Assembly (NCBI RefSeq): GCF_004801285.1
Contig: NZ_SSNY01000013.1
Location: 16,001-80,000 of the forward strand
From: Ollibium composti
Lineage (GTDB): Bacteria > Pseudomonadota > Alphaproteobacteria > Rhizobiales > Rhizobiaceae
Direction: 5' to 3'
Length of the DNA: 64,000 nucleotides
The position numbers and the translations under genes are program-made. Below are positions 31,281-41,953 of this stretch, one piece after another. The notes under the pieces were generated by a model that was not told where the DNA came from, ran no database searches, and saw nothing but the letters and a program-made list of their open reading frames with translations. Numbering within the stretch: the stretch's first letter is position 1; each line of letters opens with the position of its first letter.

Positions 31281-31829
31281 ATGGCCGTTTCGCAGGGCTT
31301 CAAGACCGATCTGCTCGGTTCGATCCCGTCCTTGCGCGCGTTCGCGCTGTCGTTGGCGCAGAACGCTGACAAGGCGGACGACCTCGTCCAGGAAACACTG
31401 GTCAAGGCATGGGACAAGCACGCCTCCTTCCAGCCCGGCACCAACCTCAAGGCCTGGCTGTTCACCATCCTGCGCAACGAGTTCTATTCGCAGATGCGCA
31501 AGCGCGGCCGCGAGGTGCAGGACAGCGACGGCATCATGACGGCCAAGCTCGCCGTCCATCCGGCCCAGCACGGCCAGCTCGACCTCGAGGATTTCCGCGG
31601 CGCGCTGGAGCAGCTACCGGAGGACCAGCGCGAGGCGATCATCCTGATCGGCGCGTCCGGCTTTTCCTATGAGGAAGCGGCCGAGATCTGCGGTTGTGCT
31701 GTCGGTACCATCAAGAGCCGCGTCTCGCGGGCCCGTGCCAAGCTGCAGGAAATCCTGCAGATCACCGGCGAGGACGAGTACGGCCCGGACGCCATCTCCA
31801 CCCAGGTGATGGGCAAGCCGGCCGCCTGA
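31281..31829 (+). CDS. ecfG: General stress response sigma factor EcfG
   Basis: 182-residue ECF sigma factor (EcfG/ECF15 group). Region 2 includes ALSLAQNADKADDLVQETLVKAW and NLKAWLFTILRNEFYSQMRKRGRE; region 4 includes LEQLPEDQREAIILIGASGF and GCAVGTIKSRVSRARAKLQEIL. It recruits RNA polymerase to GGAAC-N16-17-CGTT promoters, ten of which appear in this window. Its ribosome site lies inside the nepR end. Controlled by NepR sequestration and by its own promoter. Confidence 0.96.
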   Translation: MAVSQGFKTDLLGSIPSLRAFALSLAQNADKADDLVQETLVKAWDKHASFQPGTNLKAWLFTILRNEFYSQMRKRGREVQDSDGIMTAKLAVHPAQHGQLDLEDFRGALEQLPEDQREAIILIGASGFSYEEAAEICGCAVGTIKSRVSRARAKLQEILQITGEDEYGPDAISTQVMGKPAA

Positions 31830-31836
31830 TCCGCGT

Positions 31837-32217
31837 TCAGGCCGGCGAGAGGCGGCCGCAGGCCGCGGCGACGGCGTTCACCAGGTCGGCGCCGGCATAG
31901 GGTTTGGCGACGAAGGCGACTTCGGGAAACGAAGCCTGGACTTCGTCGGCGTCGGAATGGCCCGAAGCGAAGACGAACGGTTTGCCCGCCTGTTGCAGCC
32001 GGCGGGCGAAATCGAGTGTCGAGACGCCGTTGAGCATCAGATCGACGATGGCGACGTCGACGGACGAGACGGCGGCCTGCGGGTCGATTTCCTCCAGCGC
32101 GCGCACGGTGATGACCTCCGCCGCGCCGTTGTCCAGGCACAACTGTTCCACGTCCATGGCGATCAAGGGTTCATCCTCGAGCAGGAGCACGCGCAGGCCG
32201 TCGAGCAAATCAGACAT
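31837..32217 (-). CDS. Single-domain response regulator, FAT GUY-like
   Basis: 126-residue stand-alone receiver. Acidic residues are in LLLEDEPLIAMD, the phospho-acceptor is D59 (IVDLML) and the conserved lysine is in AKPY. The segment GKPFVFASGH resembles the PFxFATG(Y) motif of FAT GUY regulators such as SdrG, which feed phosphate into the PhyR branch. ATG 32217 has GAGG 8 bases upstream; the frame extends upstream without support. It converges on ecfG, 7 bases from its stop. Role in the general stress pathway is inferred from motif and location. Confidence 0.85.
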   Translation of the reverse strand: MSDLLDGLRVLLLEDEPLIAMDVEQLCLDNGAAEVITVRALEEIDPQAAVSSVDVAIVDLMLNGVSTLDFARRLQQAGKPFVFASGHSDADEVQASFPEVAFVAKPYAGADLVNAVAAACGRLSPA

Positions 32218-32336
32218 TCGTTGAGCCTCGGCAAACCGCAGAATCGCGTCCTTAAAAAGCCGGCGAGTCATGAGCGTTGACGGCGCTCCTGTCATTTAAA
32301 AAAGACATGCGGGGCGACATCTGAGCGTGAGCGGGC

Positions 32337-32361
32337 GGAACCCTATCGACGCTGGGACGTT
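32337..32361 (+). promoter_or_regulatory. EcfG-type promoter of the Crp/Fnr gene
   Basis: GGAAC (32337-32341), 16-base spacer, CGTT (32358-32361). Start site near 32368, about 19 bases before ATG 32387. Confidence 0.78.
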
Positions 32362-32386
32362 GCTGTCCGGCATTGAGGGGGTCTGA

Positions 32387-33148
32387 ATGTCAGGTCAAAA
32401 CGGCCGCTCCGTTTCCACGCGTCGATATCCTTGCGAAAACTGCCCGTTGCGGCCGTTGCCGGTCTTCCGCGAATTCACGGCCAAGGAACTCGCCTATGTC
32501 ACCCATTTCAAGAAGGGCGAGCTGGCGGTGGAGCGGGGCGCGACCGTGTTGGTCGAAGGCAGCCACAGCGCGCATCTCTATACGGTGCTGTCCGGGTGGG
32601 CGTTTCGCTACAAGCTGTTGTCGGACGGCCGGCGGCAGATCCTCAATTACACCATGCCGGGCGACCTGATCGGCCTGCAGGGCAGCGTCATGGGCGAGAT
32701 GCAGCACTCGGTCGAAGCGCTGTCGCCGATGCTGCTTTGCGTGTTCGAGCGCGGCGAACTGCATGATCTCTATCGCAACTATCCCGAACTGGCCTATGAC
32801 ATCACATGGCTTGCCTCGCGCGAGGAACGGATGCTGGACGAGAACCTGCTCAGCGTCGGCCGTCGCTCGGCGCTGGAGCGCTGCGCCTATCTCATCGCCT
32901 TCATATGCGCGCGCGCGGACGGCGTCGGCCTGATCGCGCGCAAGCCCGTCGCCATCCCGATCACCCAGCAGCATGTCGCCGATACGCTCGGCCTGTCGCT
33001 TGTCCACACCAACAAGACGATCCGCAAGCTGGCGGCGCGCGGGCTGGTGCGCTGGCGCGACGGCGGCTGCGAGGTGCTCGATGTCGACGGATTGAAGGAA
33101 CTGGCGCATTGGGAAGGGCTCGGCGAGGAGCGCCGGCCGCTGGTATGA
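32387..33148 (+). CDS. Crp/Fnr-family transcriptional regulator
   Basis: 253-residue regulator. The N terminus carries CENCPLRPLPVF (C16 and C19) before a cyclic-nucleotide-like beta-roll (VLVEGSHSAHLYTVLSGWAFRY to about residue 125); the C-terminal helix-turn-helix is ITQQHVADTLGLSLVHTNKTIRKL. The cysteine set is incomplete for a classical FNR [4Fe-4S] centre: two N-terminal cysteines and one in MLLCVFERG. The recognition helix H-T-N-K-T differs from FNR and NnrR. The EcfG-type promoter upstream places this regulator downstream of the general stress sigma factor. Targets unknown. Confidence 0.87.
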   Translation: MSGQNGRSVSTRRYPCENCPLRPLPVFREFTAKELAYVTHFKKGELAVERGATVLVEGSHSAHLYTVLSGWAFRYKLLSDGRRQILNYTMPGDLIGLQGSVMGEMQHSVEALSPMLLCVFERGELHDLYRNYPELAYDITWLASREERMLDENLLSVGRRSALERCAYLIAFICARADGVGLIARKPVAIPITQQHVADTLGLSLVHTNKTIRKLAARGLVRWRDGGCEVLDVDGLKELAHWEGLGEERRPLV

Positions 33149-33179
33149 GGCGGCCGTTTTCGGCAGGCCGAACGCTGGC

Positions 33180-33204
33180 GGAACAATGGACCGTACCGGA
33201 CGTT
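33180..33204 (+). promoter_or_regulatory. EcfG-type promoter of the DUF883 gene
   Basis: GGAAC (33180-33184), 16-base spacer, CGTT (33201-33204). The start site near 33211 falls after the in-frame ATG at 33209, which argues for translation from ATG 33233. Confidence 0.8.
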
Positions 33205-33232
33205 TGCAATGACCAAACACAGGAGCACCAGA

Positions 33233-33565
33233 ATGGCGACCGCAAAGACCGTCAACCAGACCACCGCCGGCGACAATGCCACGGCCGATCTCGAAGCCGA
33301 TATCCGGCAGCTCAGGGCCGACATCGAAAAGCTGGCCAAGCAGATGGCGGCCACCGGCCAGCAGGGCTACGGCACCGCGCGTCGCGCCGCCGCCGAGGGC
33401 GTCGAGCAGTTGCGCGTGCAGGGCGAGGCGGCGATGGACAGCCTCAAGACCAATGCGCGCGACCTGGAGGAACAGGTTCTGGCGAGCGTGCGCGAAAAGC
33501 CGGTGACATCGCTGGCGATCGCGGCCGGCGTCGGCTTTCTGTTCGCGCTCCTGTCGCGCCGCTAG
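33233..33565 (+). CDS. DUF883/ElaB-YqjD-like membrane-anchored protein
   Basis: 110-residue protein: a charged helical region likely to form a coiled coil (DLEADIRQLRADIEKLAKQM to DLEEQVLASVREKP) and a C-terminal hydrophobic helix ending in LFALLSRR. This is the ElaB/YqjD/DUF883 layout, whose E. coli members anchor ribosomes at the membrane in stationary phase. ATG 33233 has AGGAG at good spacing. An EcfG-type promoter precedes it. The role here, stress-related, is inference from promoter and family. Confidence 0.88.
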   Translation: MATAKTVNQTTAGDNATADLEADIRQLRADIEKLAKQMAATGQQGYGTARRAAAEGVEQLRVQGEAAMDSLKTNARDLEEQVLASVREKPVTSLAIAAGVGFLFALLSRR

Positions 33566-33567
33566 GC

Positions 33568-33611
33568 CATGATGCCGAAAAGTGTGAAACGGTTTTCGGA
33601 CGACATCATGA
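33568..33611. repeat. Palindromic intergenic repeat of rhizobial type
   Basis: A 44-base element with outer arms CATGATG/CATCATG and inner arms CGAAAA/TTTTCG around GTGTGAAACGG. It closely resembles an abundant dispersed Rhizobiales repeat I recall from Mesorhizobium genomes. Only one clear copy is seen here. It lies 3 bases after the DUF883 gene, where it may act as an mRNA 3' structure. Confidence 0.7.
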
Positions 33612-33691
33612 TCTATCTATTTGATTTTGCCGCATGTATGCGACGCCAAGTGTTTCCACTTGGCTGCAACATGCTCTAGCCGGGCGCCGCC

Positions 33692-34156
33692 ATGGGAACA
33701 CTGGCATCGCTGCTCGCGGGTTTCGCCTCAGGGGAGACGGCCGCTGCGTTGAAGCGAGCGAAGCTCGCCGCAATCGTCCATCTGCTTGCTGGAACGGCGG
33801 CACTTGTCGGCGCCGGCTTCCTCGTCGGCGCCCTCTATATCTGGACGGCGCTGCGCTATGGCTCGATCGAGGCCGCCACCGGGTTCGGCGTCGGCTTCCT
33901 GGTCATCGCGGGACTGATCCTGCTTGTCTTTAGGCTGTCGGCCGGTTCGCGTGCCAGGCAGCGGGAACGCCGTCGCAAGGCCGACATGACCGCGGTCGGT
34001 CTCACCGCGGCGCTGGCGCTGCTGCCGGCGCTCGCGCGCGGCAAGGGCGGGCTAGGCCTGATCCTCGGTCCGGCGGCGGCGATGCTCGCCTATGCGATCT
34101 ACCGCGAGAACGTCAAATCCGGACCGGACGACCCGGACCCTGGAGCCGGCATTTGA
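33692..34156 (+). CDS. Membrane protein, phage-holin-superfamily-like, stress island
   Basis: 154-residue inner-membrane protein with three to four hydrophobic segments (IVHLLAGTAALVGAGFLVGAL, GFGVGFLVIAGLILLVF and two in the C-terminal half) and a basic loop AGSRARQRERRRKAD. The first half resembles the putative phage-holin/Actinobacteria holin X type proteins often found next to DUF883 genes. No phage context exists here. ATG 33692 has no strong ribosome site. Co-oriented with the DUF883 gene and likely part of the same stress group. Confidence 0.72.
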   Translation: MGTLASLLAGFASGETAAALKRAKLAAIVHLLAGTAALVGAGFLVGALYIWTALRYGSIEAATGFGVGFLVIAGLILLVFRLSAGSRARQRERRRKADMTAVGLTAALALLPALARGKGGLGLILGPAAAMLAYAIYRENVKSGPDDPDPGAGI

Positions 34157-34170
34157 GGCGCCCGAAGGCT

Positions 34171-34195
34171 GGAACCTTCGCGGTTACCCATCGTT
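34171..34195 (+). promoter_or_regulatory. EcfG-type promoter of the 58-residue membrane protein gene
   Basis: GGAAC (34171-34175), 16-base spacer, CGTT (34192-34195). Start site near 34202, leaving a leader of about 83 bases before ATG 34285. Confidence 0.78.
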
Positions 34196-34284
34196 AGCCT
34201 CCCTGAAAGCGTCGCGTTCCAATGCAGGATCAATGCGTTGGATTCCTTGTGCCCTGCGGCACACGGCGCTCCAAGGAGGCGACC

Positions 34285-34461
34285 ATGGTCAAGATCATTC
34301 CACACAACGAAGCCCGTCAGGGGCGCTGGGGTTGGCATGTGCTGATCGTGCTTGTCGCGGCCCTGCTGCTCGCCTTCGCCGTCTGGGGCGGCGTCGGCTT
34401 CTACGGCGAGATGCTGGACAACGGCACGCCGGCCGCCGACACCGCCGCTCCCGGCGGTTGA
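34285..34461 (+). CDS. Small single-pass membrane protein, stress island
   Basis: 58-residue protein with a basic N terminus (MVKIIPHNEARQGRWGW), one transmembrane helix (HVLIVLVAALLLAFAVWGGV) and a short Ala/Gly/Asp-rich tail. AGGAGG lies 5 bases before ATG 34285. It follows an exact EcfG-type promoter. No family is recognised; similar short membrane proteins occur beside general stress loci in rhizobia. Confidence 0.78.
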   Translation: MVKIIPHNEARQGRWGWHVLIVLVAALLLAFAVWGGVGFYGEMLDNGTPAADTAAPGG

Positions 34462-34479
34462 TGCGGTCTCCTACCGCTT

Positions 34480-34537
34480 CTTCCTGCCTGTCGCGACCTG
34501 ATGGCAGGTCGTGGCAGGAAGGTATCGGCCTCTTTTT
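34480..34537 (+). terminator. Intrinsic terminator closing the stress island
   Basis: Two-part hairpin: outer arms 34480-34488 with 34513-34521 (CTTCCTGCC/GGCAGGAAG) and inner arms CGACCTG/CAGGTCG (34494-34500, 34505-34511), followed by a run of six T at 34531-34537. Confidence 0.82.
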
Positions 34538-34637
34538 TCAATCCTGTCGGATCGTGCCGCGTCGCGCCGTCCTTGCATAAACGGACCGCGCGCGCTTTCA
34601 TTTCGTCTGCGATGCGTCGTATCCGGGAGGAACGAGA

Positions 34638-35840
34638 ATGACGCATTCCTACCGTTGGATGATCGTCGCCGCCGGCGCCCTGATGGGCTGCGTGGCCATC
34701 GGCGCGATGTTTTCGCTGGCCATCTTCCTTGAGCCGATCGCCGTCGATACGCAATGGTCGCGTGCCGGCATCTCCAGCGCCATGACGCTGAACTTCCTCG
34801 TCATGGGGGTGAGCGGCTTCGCCTGGGGCGCGGTGACGGACCGGTTCGGCGCCCGCATCGTGGTGCTGACCGGCGCGGTGCTTTTGGGGCTGGCGCTGGT
34901 GCTGGCGAGCCAGGCTCACTCGCTACTGGCCTTCCAGCTCGGTTACGGCGTGCTGGTGGGGATCGCGGCGTCGACCTTCTTCGCACCGATGATCGCGCTC
35001 ACCACCGCCTGGTTCGACCGACAGCGCAGCCTTGCCGTCTCGCTCGTCTCGGCCGGCATGGGGGTTGCGCCGATGACGGTCTCGCCCTTCGCGCGCTGGC
35101 TGATCACTGCCTATGACTGGCGCACGGCCATGCTGGTCATCGGCATCGGCGCCTGGGTGCTGCTGTTGCCGACCGCGCTGCTGGTGCGCCAGCCGCCGCA
35201 AACGGCAGGGGATGTGCCGGCCGGCGGCGAAATCGCCGGTGAGCCGGACATGACGGTCTGGCAGGCGTTGCGCTCGCCGCAGTTCCTGGTGCTGGGGCTC
35301 ACCTTCTTCGCCTGCTGCGCGGCGCATTCGGGGCCGATCTTCCACATGGTCAGCTACGCCATGCTGTGCGGCGTGGCGCCGATGGCGGCGGTCACCATCT
35401 ACAGCGTCGAAGGGCTGGCGGGGCTGGGCGGGCGCATCCTGTTCGGCGTCGCCGGAGACAGGCTGGGCGCCAAGCCGGTGCTGGTCGCCGGCCTGCTGAT
35501 CCAGGCGGCGGTGATCCCGGCCTATCTGCTGGCCGGCGGGCTCGGGCAGTTCTACGGGCTGGCGGTGATCTTCGGCGCCACCTATGGCGGCACCATGCCG
35601 CTCTATGCGGTCTTGGCACGGGAGTATTTCGGACCGCGCATCATGGGCACGGTGTTCGGCGCGGCGACGATGCTGTCGGCGCTCGGCATGTCCTTCGGCC
35701 CGTTGGCCGGCGGCATGATCTACGACGCCTATGCCAGCTATTCGTGGCTGTTCATCGGCTCGGCGCTGGTCGGGCTGGGCGCGGCCGGCATGGCGCTGGC
35801 TTTCCCGCGGGTGAAGCCGGCCTTGCCGCAACCGGCATGA
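34638..35840 (+). CDS. MFS transporter, OFA/monocarboxylate-like
   Basis: 400-residue 12-helix major facilitator protein. The loop 2-3 signature is in GAVTDRFGARIVVLTG and its second copy in LFGVAGDRLGAKPVLVAG. The N-terminal YRWMIVAAGALMGCVAIGAMFSLAIFLEPI resembles the oxalate/formate antiporter and monocarboxylate group; substrate unknown. ATG 34638 follows GGGAGGAACGAG. Single gene between the stress-island terminator and the convergent secA gene. Confidence 0.87.
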   Translation: MTHSYRWMIVAAGALMGCVAIGAMFSLAIFLEPIAVDTQWSRAGISSAMTLNFLVMGVSGFAWGAVTDRFGARIVVLTGAVLLGLALVLASQAHSLLAFQLGYGVLVGIAASTFFAPMIALTTAWFDRQRSLAVSLVSAGMGVAPMTVSPFARWLITAYDWRTAMLVIGIGAWVLLLPTALLVRQPPQTAGDVPAGGEIAGEPDMTVWQALRSPQFLVLGLTFFACCAAHSGPIFHMVSYAMLCGVAPMAAVTIYSVEGLAGLGGRILFGVAGDRLGAKPVLVAGLLIQAAVIPAYLLAGGLGQFYGLAVIFGATYGGTMPLYAVLAREYFGPRIMGTVFGAATMLSALGMSFGPLAGGMIYDAYASYSWLFIGSALVGLGAAGMALAFPRVKPALPQPA

Positions 35841-35892
35841 GCGGAACCGGCCCGGGCGGCCGGCTCAACGATTTGCGGAGAGAGGCGCTGCC

Positions 35893-38622
<2,730 letters not shown>

Positions 38623-38865
38623 AAATGGTCCTTTCGCTTGTATTCCTGATCGTGGCGGCGGGCTCGATCGAGGCCCGTCAAGCCGATCCTGAACGGATAA
38701 AACACCGAAAAGCGCCCGGAACTTGTTCTGGACGCAAAGTCGCTGGACAGATAAGAGGGGCCACAAACGATGTCAACGTTGCGTGCGCCGGCTCGAGCGC
38801 GCCCAATTCCGCCACATTTCGGTTGATCTCAACAGCCGGACAGTTCCCCCACCGGAGTGATCTTC

Positions 38866-39780
38866 ATGCAATTTTCGTTCTGCCGCCCGTCGTTTGCCGG
38901 CCTTGGCCTGGCGCTCGGCCTGTCGGCCCTTGTCCTGTCGCCGCTGGCGGCGCAGGAAACCGCCCCTGCCGCGCCGGATGCAGCGGCGGCCGCCAAGCCC
39001 GTCGATCCTGATGCCGTGGTTGCCACCATCGGCGGCAAGCCGATCACCGAGGCGGACCTTGCCATGGCCGAGGGCGAGCTTTCCCAGCAATTCGCGCAGC
39101 TGCCGGCCGAGCAGCGCCGCGCCGCGGCCCTTTCGGCCGCTATCGAGATCAAGGTGATGGCCGCCAAGGCGGTGGCCGACGGCCTCGACAAGGACGCCGA
39201 TTTCCAGCGCCGCGCCGCCTTCCTGCAGGAACGCGCGCTGCATGGCGAGATCGTCGAGAAGGAGGTGGTCGACAAGATCACCGACGACGAGGTGCGCGCC
39301 CGCTACGACAAGGAAATCGCCGCGCAGCCGGCCGTCAACGAGGTGCATGCCCGTCACATTCTCGTGAAGACGAAGGAAGAGGCAGACGCCATCATCAAGG
39401 AGCTGGACGGCGGCGCCAAGTTCGAGGACCTCGCCAACAAGCACACCACCGATCCGAGCGGCAAGACGAGCGGCGGCGATCTCGGCTGGTTCGGCCCCGG
39501 CCAGATGGTGCCGGAGTTCGAGAAGGCGGCGATGGCGCTGGAGCCCGGCTCCTACACCAAGGAGCCGGTGCAGACGCAGTTCGGCTGGCATGTCATCAAG
39601 GTCGAGGACAAGCGCCCGAAGCAGCCGCCGGCTTTCGAGCAGGTGAAGGACCAGATCCGCTCGGCGGTGCTGCGCGACAAGTATTTCGCGCTGGTCAAGG
39701 AACTGCGCGCCGCCGCCAAGGTCGAGATTCCCGACGAGGCGCTGAAGAAGGCCGTCGATGCCGCCGAGGGCGGCAAGTAG
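38866..39780 (+). CDS. Periplasmic peptidyl-prolyl cis-trans isomerase (PpiC/SurA-like parvulin)
   Basis: 304-residue exported chaperone/isomerase. The signal peptide spans MQFSFCRPSFAGLGLALGL to about residue 28 (VLSPLAAQE). A SurA-like N-terminal helical domain follows, then the parvulin core VHARHILVKTKEEADAIIKE to FGWHVIKVEDKRP. ATG 38866 is chosen with GGAGTGATC upstream; GTG 38857 is the alternative. Likely assists folding of exported proteins, consistent with its place beside secA. A terminator follows. Confidence 0.92.
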   Translation: MQFSFCRPSFAGLGLALGLSALVLSPLAAQETAPAAPDAAAAAKPVDPDAVVATIGGKPITEADLAMAEGELSQQFAQLPAEQRRAAALSAAIEIKVMAAKAVADGLDKDADFQRRAAFLQERALHGEIVEKEVVDKITDDEVRARYDKEIAAQPAVNEVHARHILVKTKEEADAIIKELDGGAKFEDLANKHTTDPSGKTSGGDLGWFGPGQMVPEFEKAAMALEPGSYTKEPVQTQFGWHVIKVEDKRPKQPPAFEQVKDQIRSAVLRDKYFALVKELRAAAKVEIPDEALKKAVDAAEGGK

Positions 39781-39800
39781 GCGAGACGGCGAGACTGGAC

Positions 39801-39830
39801 AGGGCGGCACCGCGAGGCGCCGCCCTTTTT
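39801..39830 (+). terminator. Intrinsic terminator of the PpiC-type gene
   Basis: Stem GGGCGGC/GCCGCCC (39802-39808, 39819-39825) extended by an A-T pair, followed by TTTTT, 20 bases after the stop. Confidence 0.85.
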
Positions 39831-39929
39831 CTATCCGCAGGTCTGTCTTGCCTGTCTTCGAAGCCCTTGCGCGCCCGCGCGCTATCGGGCAAACCGGCCT
39901 CCTTCCATGCTTTGCAGCCGAGGCTCACA

Positions 39930-41171
39930 ATGTCCGCAACCGTTTCCCCGCTGGCGCCGAAGAAATATCCGAAGATGCCGGGGATAGAGGGTGTGCGCAT
40001 CGCCACCGCCGAGGCCGGCATCAAGTACAAGGGCCGCACCGACCTGCTCGCGATGGTGTTCGACGCCGGCACGACGGTCGCCGGCGTCTTCACCCGCTCG
40101 AAATGTCCTTCGGCGCCGGTCGATTTCTGCCGCCAGAACCTGCCGGGCGGCAAGGCGCGCGTGCTGGTGGTCAATTCCGGCAACGCCAACGCCTTCACCG
40201 GCAAGAAGGGTCGCGAGACGACGGCGATGACGGGCGATGCGGCGGCCAAGGCGGCCGGCTGCTCGGCCGGCGAGATCTTCCTCGCCTCGACGGGCGTGAT
40301 CGGCGAGCCGCTCGACGCAAAGAAGTTCAGCCATCTGCTCGGCGATCTGGTGAAGGCGGCGAAGCCGGAGCTGTGGACCGAGGCGGCGAGGGCGATCATG
40401 ACCACCGACACCTATCCCAAGGTGGCGACGGCGACGGTGAAGCTCGGCGACGCCGACGTGACCTTGAACGGTATCGCCAAGGGCGCCGGCATGATCGCGC
40501 CGGATATGGCCACCATGCTTTCCTTCGTCGCCACCGACGCGCCGATCGCCGCGCCCGTCCTGCAGGACCTGTTGTCGCGCGGCGTGGGAAAAACCTTCAA
40601 CGCGGTGACGGTGGACAGCGACACCTCGACCTCGGACACGCTTCTCCTGTTCGCCACCGGTGCGGCCGCCAAGCGCGGCGCACCGGCCATTACCGATGCC
40701 AAGGACGCGCGGCTCGGGCCGTTCCGCCGGGCGCTCGGCAAGATGCTGAAGCAACTCGCCCGCCAGGTGGTGCGCGACGGCGAGGGCGCGCGCAAGGAAA
40801 TCGAGGTGACCGTCACCGGCGCCAAGTCGGCGCGCTCGGCCAAGAAGGTGGCGCTGGCGATCGCCAACTCGCCGCTGGTCAAGACGGCGGTGGCCGGCGA
40901 GGACGCCAACTGGGGCCGCGTCGTCATGGCCGTCGGCAAGGCGGGCGAGCCCGCCGACCGCGACCGCCTGTCGATCTGGTTCGGCGACAATCGCCTCGCC
41001 TTCGAGGGCGAGCGCGACCCGGCCTATTCGGAGGAGAAAACCTCCGCCTACATGAAGCGCGATTCGGTTGTCATCCGCGCCGACCTCGGCATCGGCCGCG
41101 GCAAGGCGACGGTGTGGACCTGCGACCTGACCAAGGAATACGTCGCCATCAACGGAGACTACCGCAGCTGA
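39930..41171 (+). CDS. argJ: Bifunctional ornithine acetyltransferase/N-acetylglutamate synthase
   Basis: 413-residue arginine-biosynthesis enzyme that recycles the acetyl group from N-acetylornithine to glutamate and can also use acetyl-CoA. The autocleavage site is before T195 in MATMLSF, giving alpha and beta chains. NSGNANAFTG, KGAGMIAPDM, TVDSDTSTSDT and EDANWGRVVMAVGKAG are family blocks; the end AINGDYRS is typical. ATG 39930 has GAGG 8 bases upstream. The next gene starts on the last base of its stop, so the three genes to mutT form an operon. Confidence 0.96.
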   Translation: MSATVSPLAPKKYPKMPGIEGVRIATAEAGIKYKGRTDLLAMVFDAGTTVAGVFTRSKCPSAPVDFCRQNLPGGKARVLVVNSGNANAFTGKKGRETTAMTGDAAAKAAGCSAGEIFLASTGVIGEPLDAKKFSHLLGDLVKAAKPELWTEAARAIMTTDTYPKVATATVKLGDADVTLNGIAKGAGMIAPDMATMLSFVATDAPIAAPVLQDLLSRGVGKTFNAVTVDSDTSTSDTLLLFATGAAAKRGAPAITDAKDARLGPFRRALGKMLKQLARQVVRDGEGARKEIEVTVTGAKSARSAKKVALAIANSPLVKTAVAGEDANWGRVVMAVGKAGEPADRDRLSIWFGDNRLAFEGERDPAYSEEKTSAYMKRDSVVIRADLGIGRGKATVWTCDLTKEYVAINGDYRS

Positions 41172-41953
41172 TGGCCGCTCCATCGCCGAGCGTGCTCGCC
41201 ACCGTGCGCCGTTTCGAGGCGGCGGGGTTCCGCGCATGGCCGGCCGCGACGGTGCACTATGACGGCACCTGGGCGATCCGACTCACCGCCGGCCTGCCGG
41301 CCAAGCGGCTGAATTCGGTCAATCCGCTCGATCCCAGCGACGTGCACGACCTTCCGGAGCGCATCGCGCGCGCCGCCCGGCGCTTCGACGCCTACGGCCG
41401 GCCGCTGACCTTCCGCATCTCGCCGCTGTCGGGCGAGGCGCTGTCGGCGCATCTCGATGCCGAGGGCTGGGCGCGCTTCGACGACTCGCTGGTCATGCGC
41501 ATGGCGCTGACCGATGCGGCGGTGGAGGGTGCGCAGGATCAGATTCCGCTCAAGGACATCGGCCGCTTCATCGGCGCGGCGCTCAAGGTGCATGGCTCGG
41601 ACGCCTCGCTCCGGCCCGGCCTGTCGGAGATCATCGGCGCCATCCAGCCCGAAACCGGCCTGTTCGCGCTGGAGCATGGCGCCGAGCCGCTGGCGACGCT
41701 GATCTGCGTCCACGACGCCGATCTTGCCGGCCTGTTCGAGATCGCCACCGCGGCGGCCGTGCGCGGGCAGGGGCATGGCCGCAGCCTCGTTCTGTCGGCG
41801 CTCAAATGGGCGCGGCTGCGCGGCGCGCGCCAGGCCTGGCTGCAGGTAGAGGCCGCCAACCAGCCGGCGCTGGCGCTCTACCGGTCGCTCGGCTTCGAGG
41901 AAGTCTACCCCTACCATTACCGCCGCCCGCCGGGAGCGGCTGTCGATGGCTAG
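41171..41953 (+). CDS. GNAT-family N-acetyltransferase
   Basis: 260-residue protein with a GNAT domain in its C-terminal half: acetyl-CoA loop AAVRGQGHGRSLVLSALKWA followed by AWLQVEAANQPALALYRSLGFEE. The N-terminal half (PSVLATVRRFEAAGFRAWPA) is specific to this group and may bind substrate. ATG 41171 overlaps the argJ stop by one base, and the mutT start overlaps its end by 8 bases. The conserved argJ-GNAT-mutT order is seen in rhizobia as I recall; substrate unknown. Confidence 0.88.
   Translation: MAAPSPSVLATVRRFEAAGFRAWPAATVHYDGTWAIRLTAGLPAKRLNSVNPLDPSDVHDLPERIARAARRFDAYGRPLTFRISPLSGEALSAHLDAEGWARFDDSLVMRMALTDAAVEGAQDQIPLKDIGRFIGAALKVHGSDASLRPGLSEIIGAIQPETGLFALEHGAEPLATLICVHDADLAGLFEIATAAAVRGQGHGRSLVLSALKWARLRGARQAWLQVEAANQPALALYRSLGFEEVYPYHYRRPPGAAVDG

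Noticed and set aside
33692..34156. Phage remnant because of a holin-like protein
   Set aside because: No other phage gene nearby; neighbours are EcfG-controlled stress genes.
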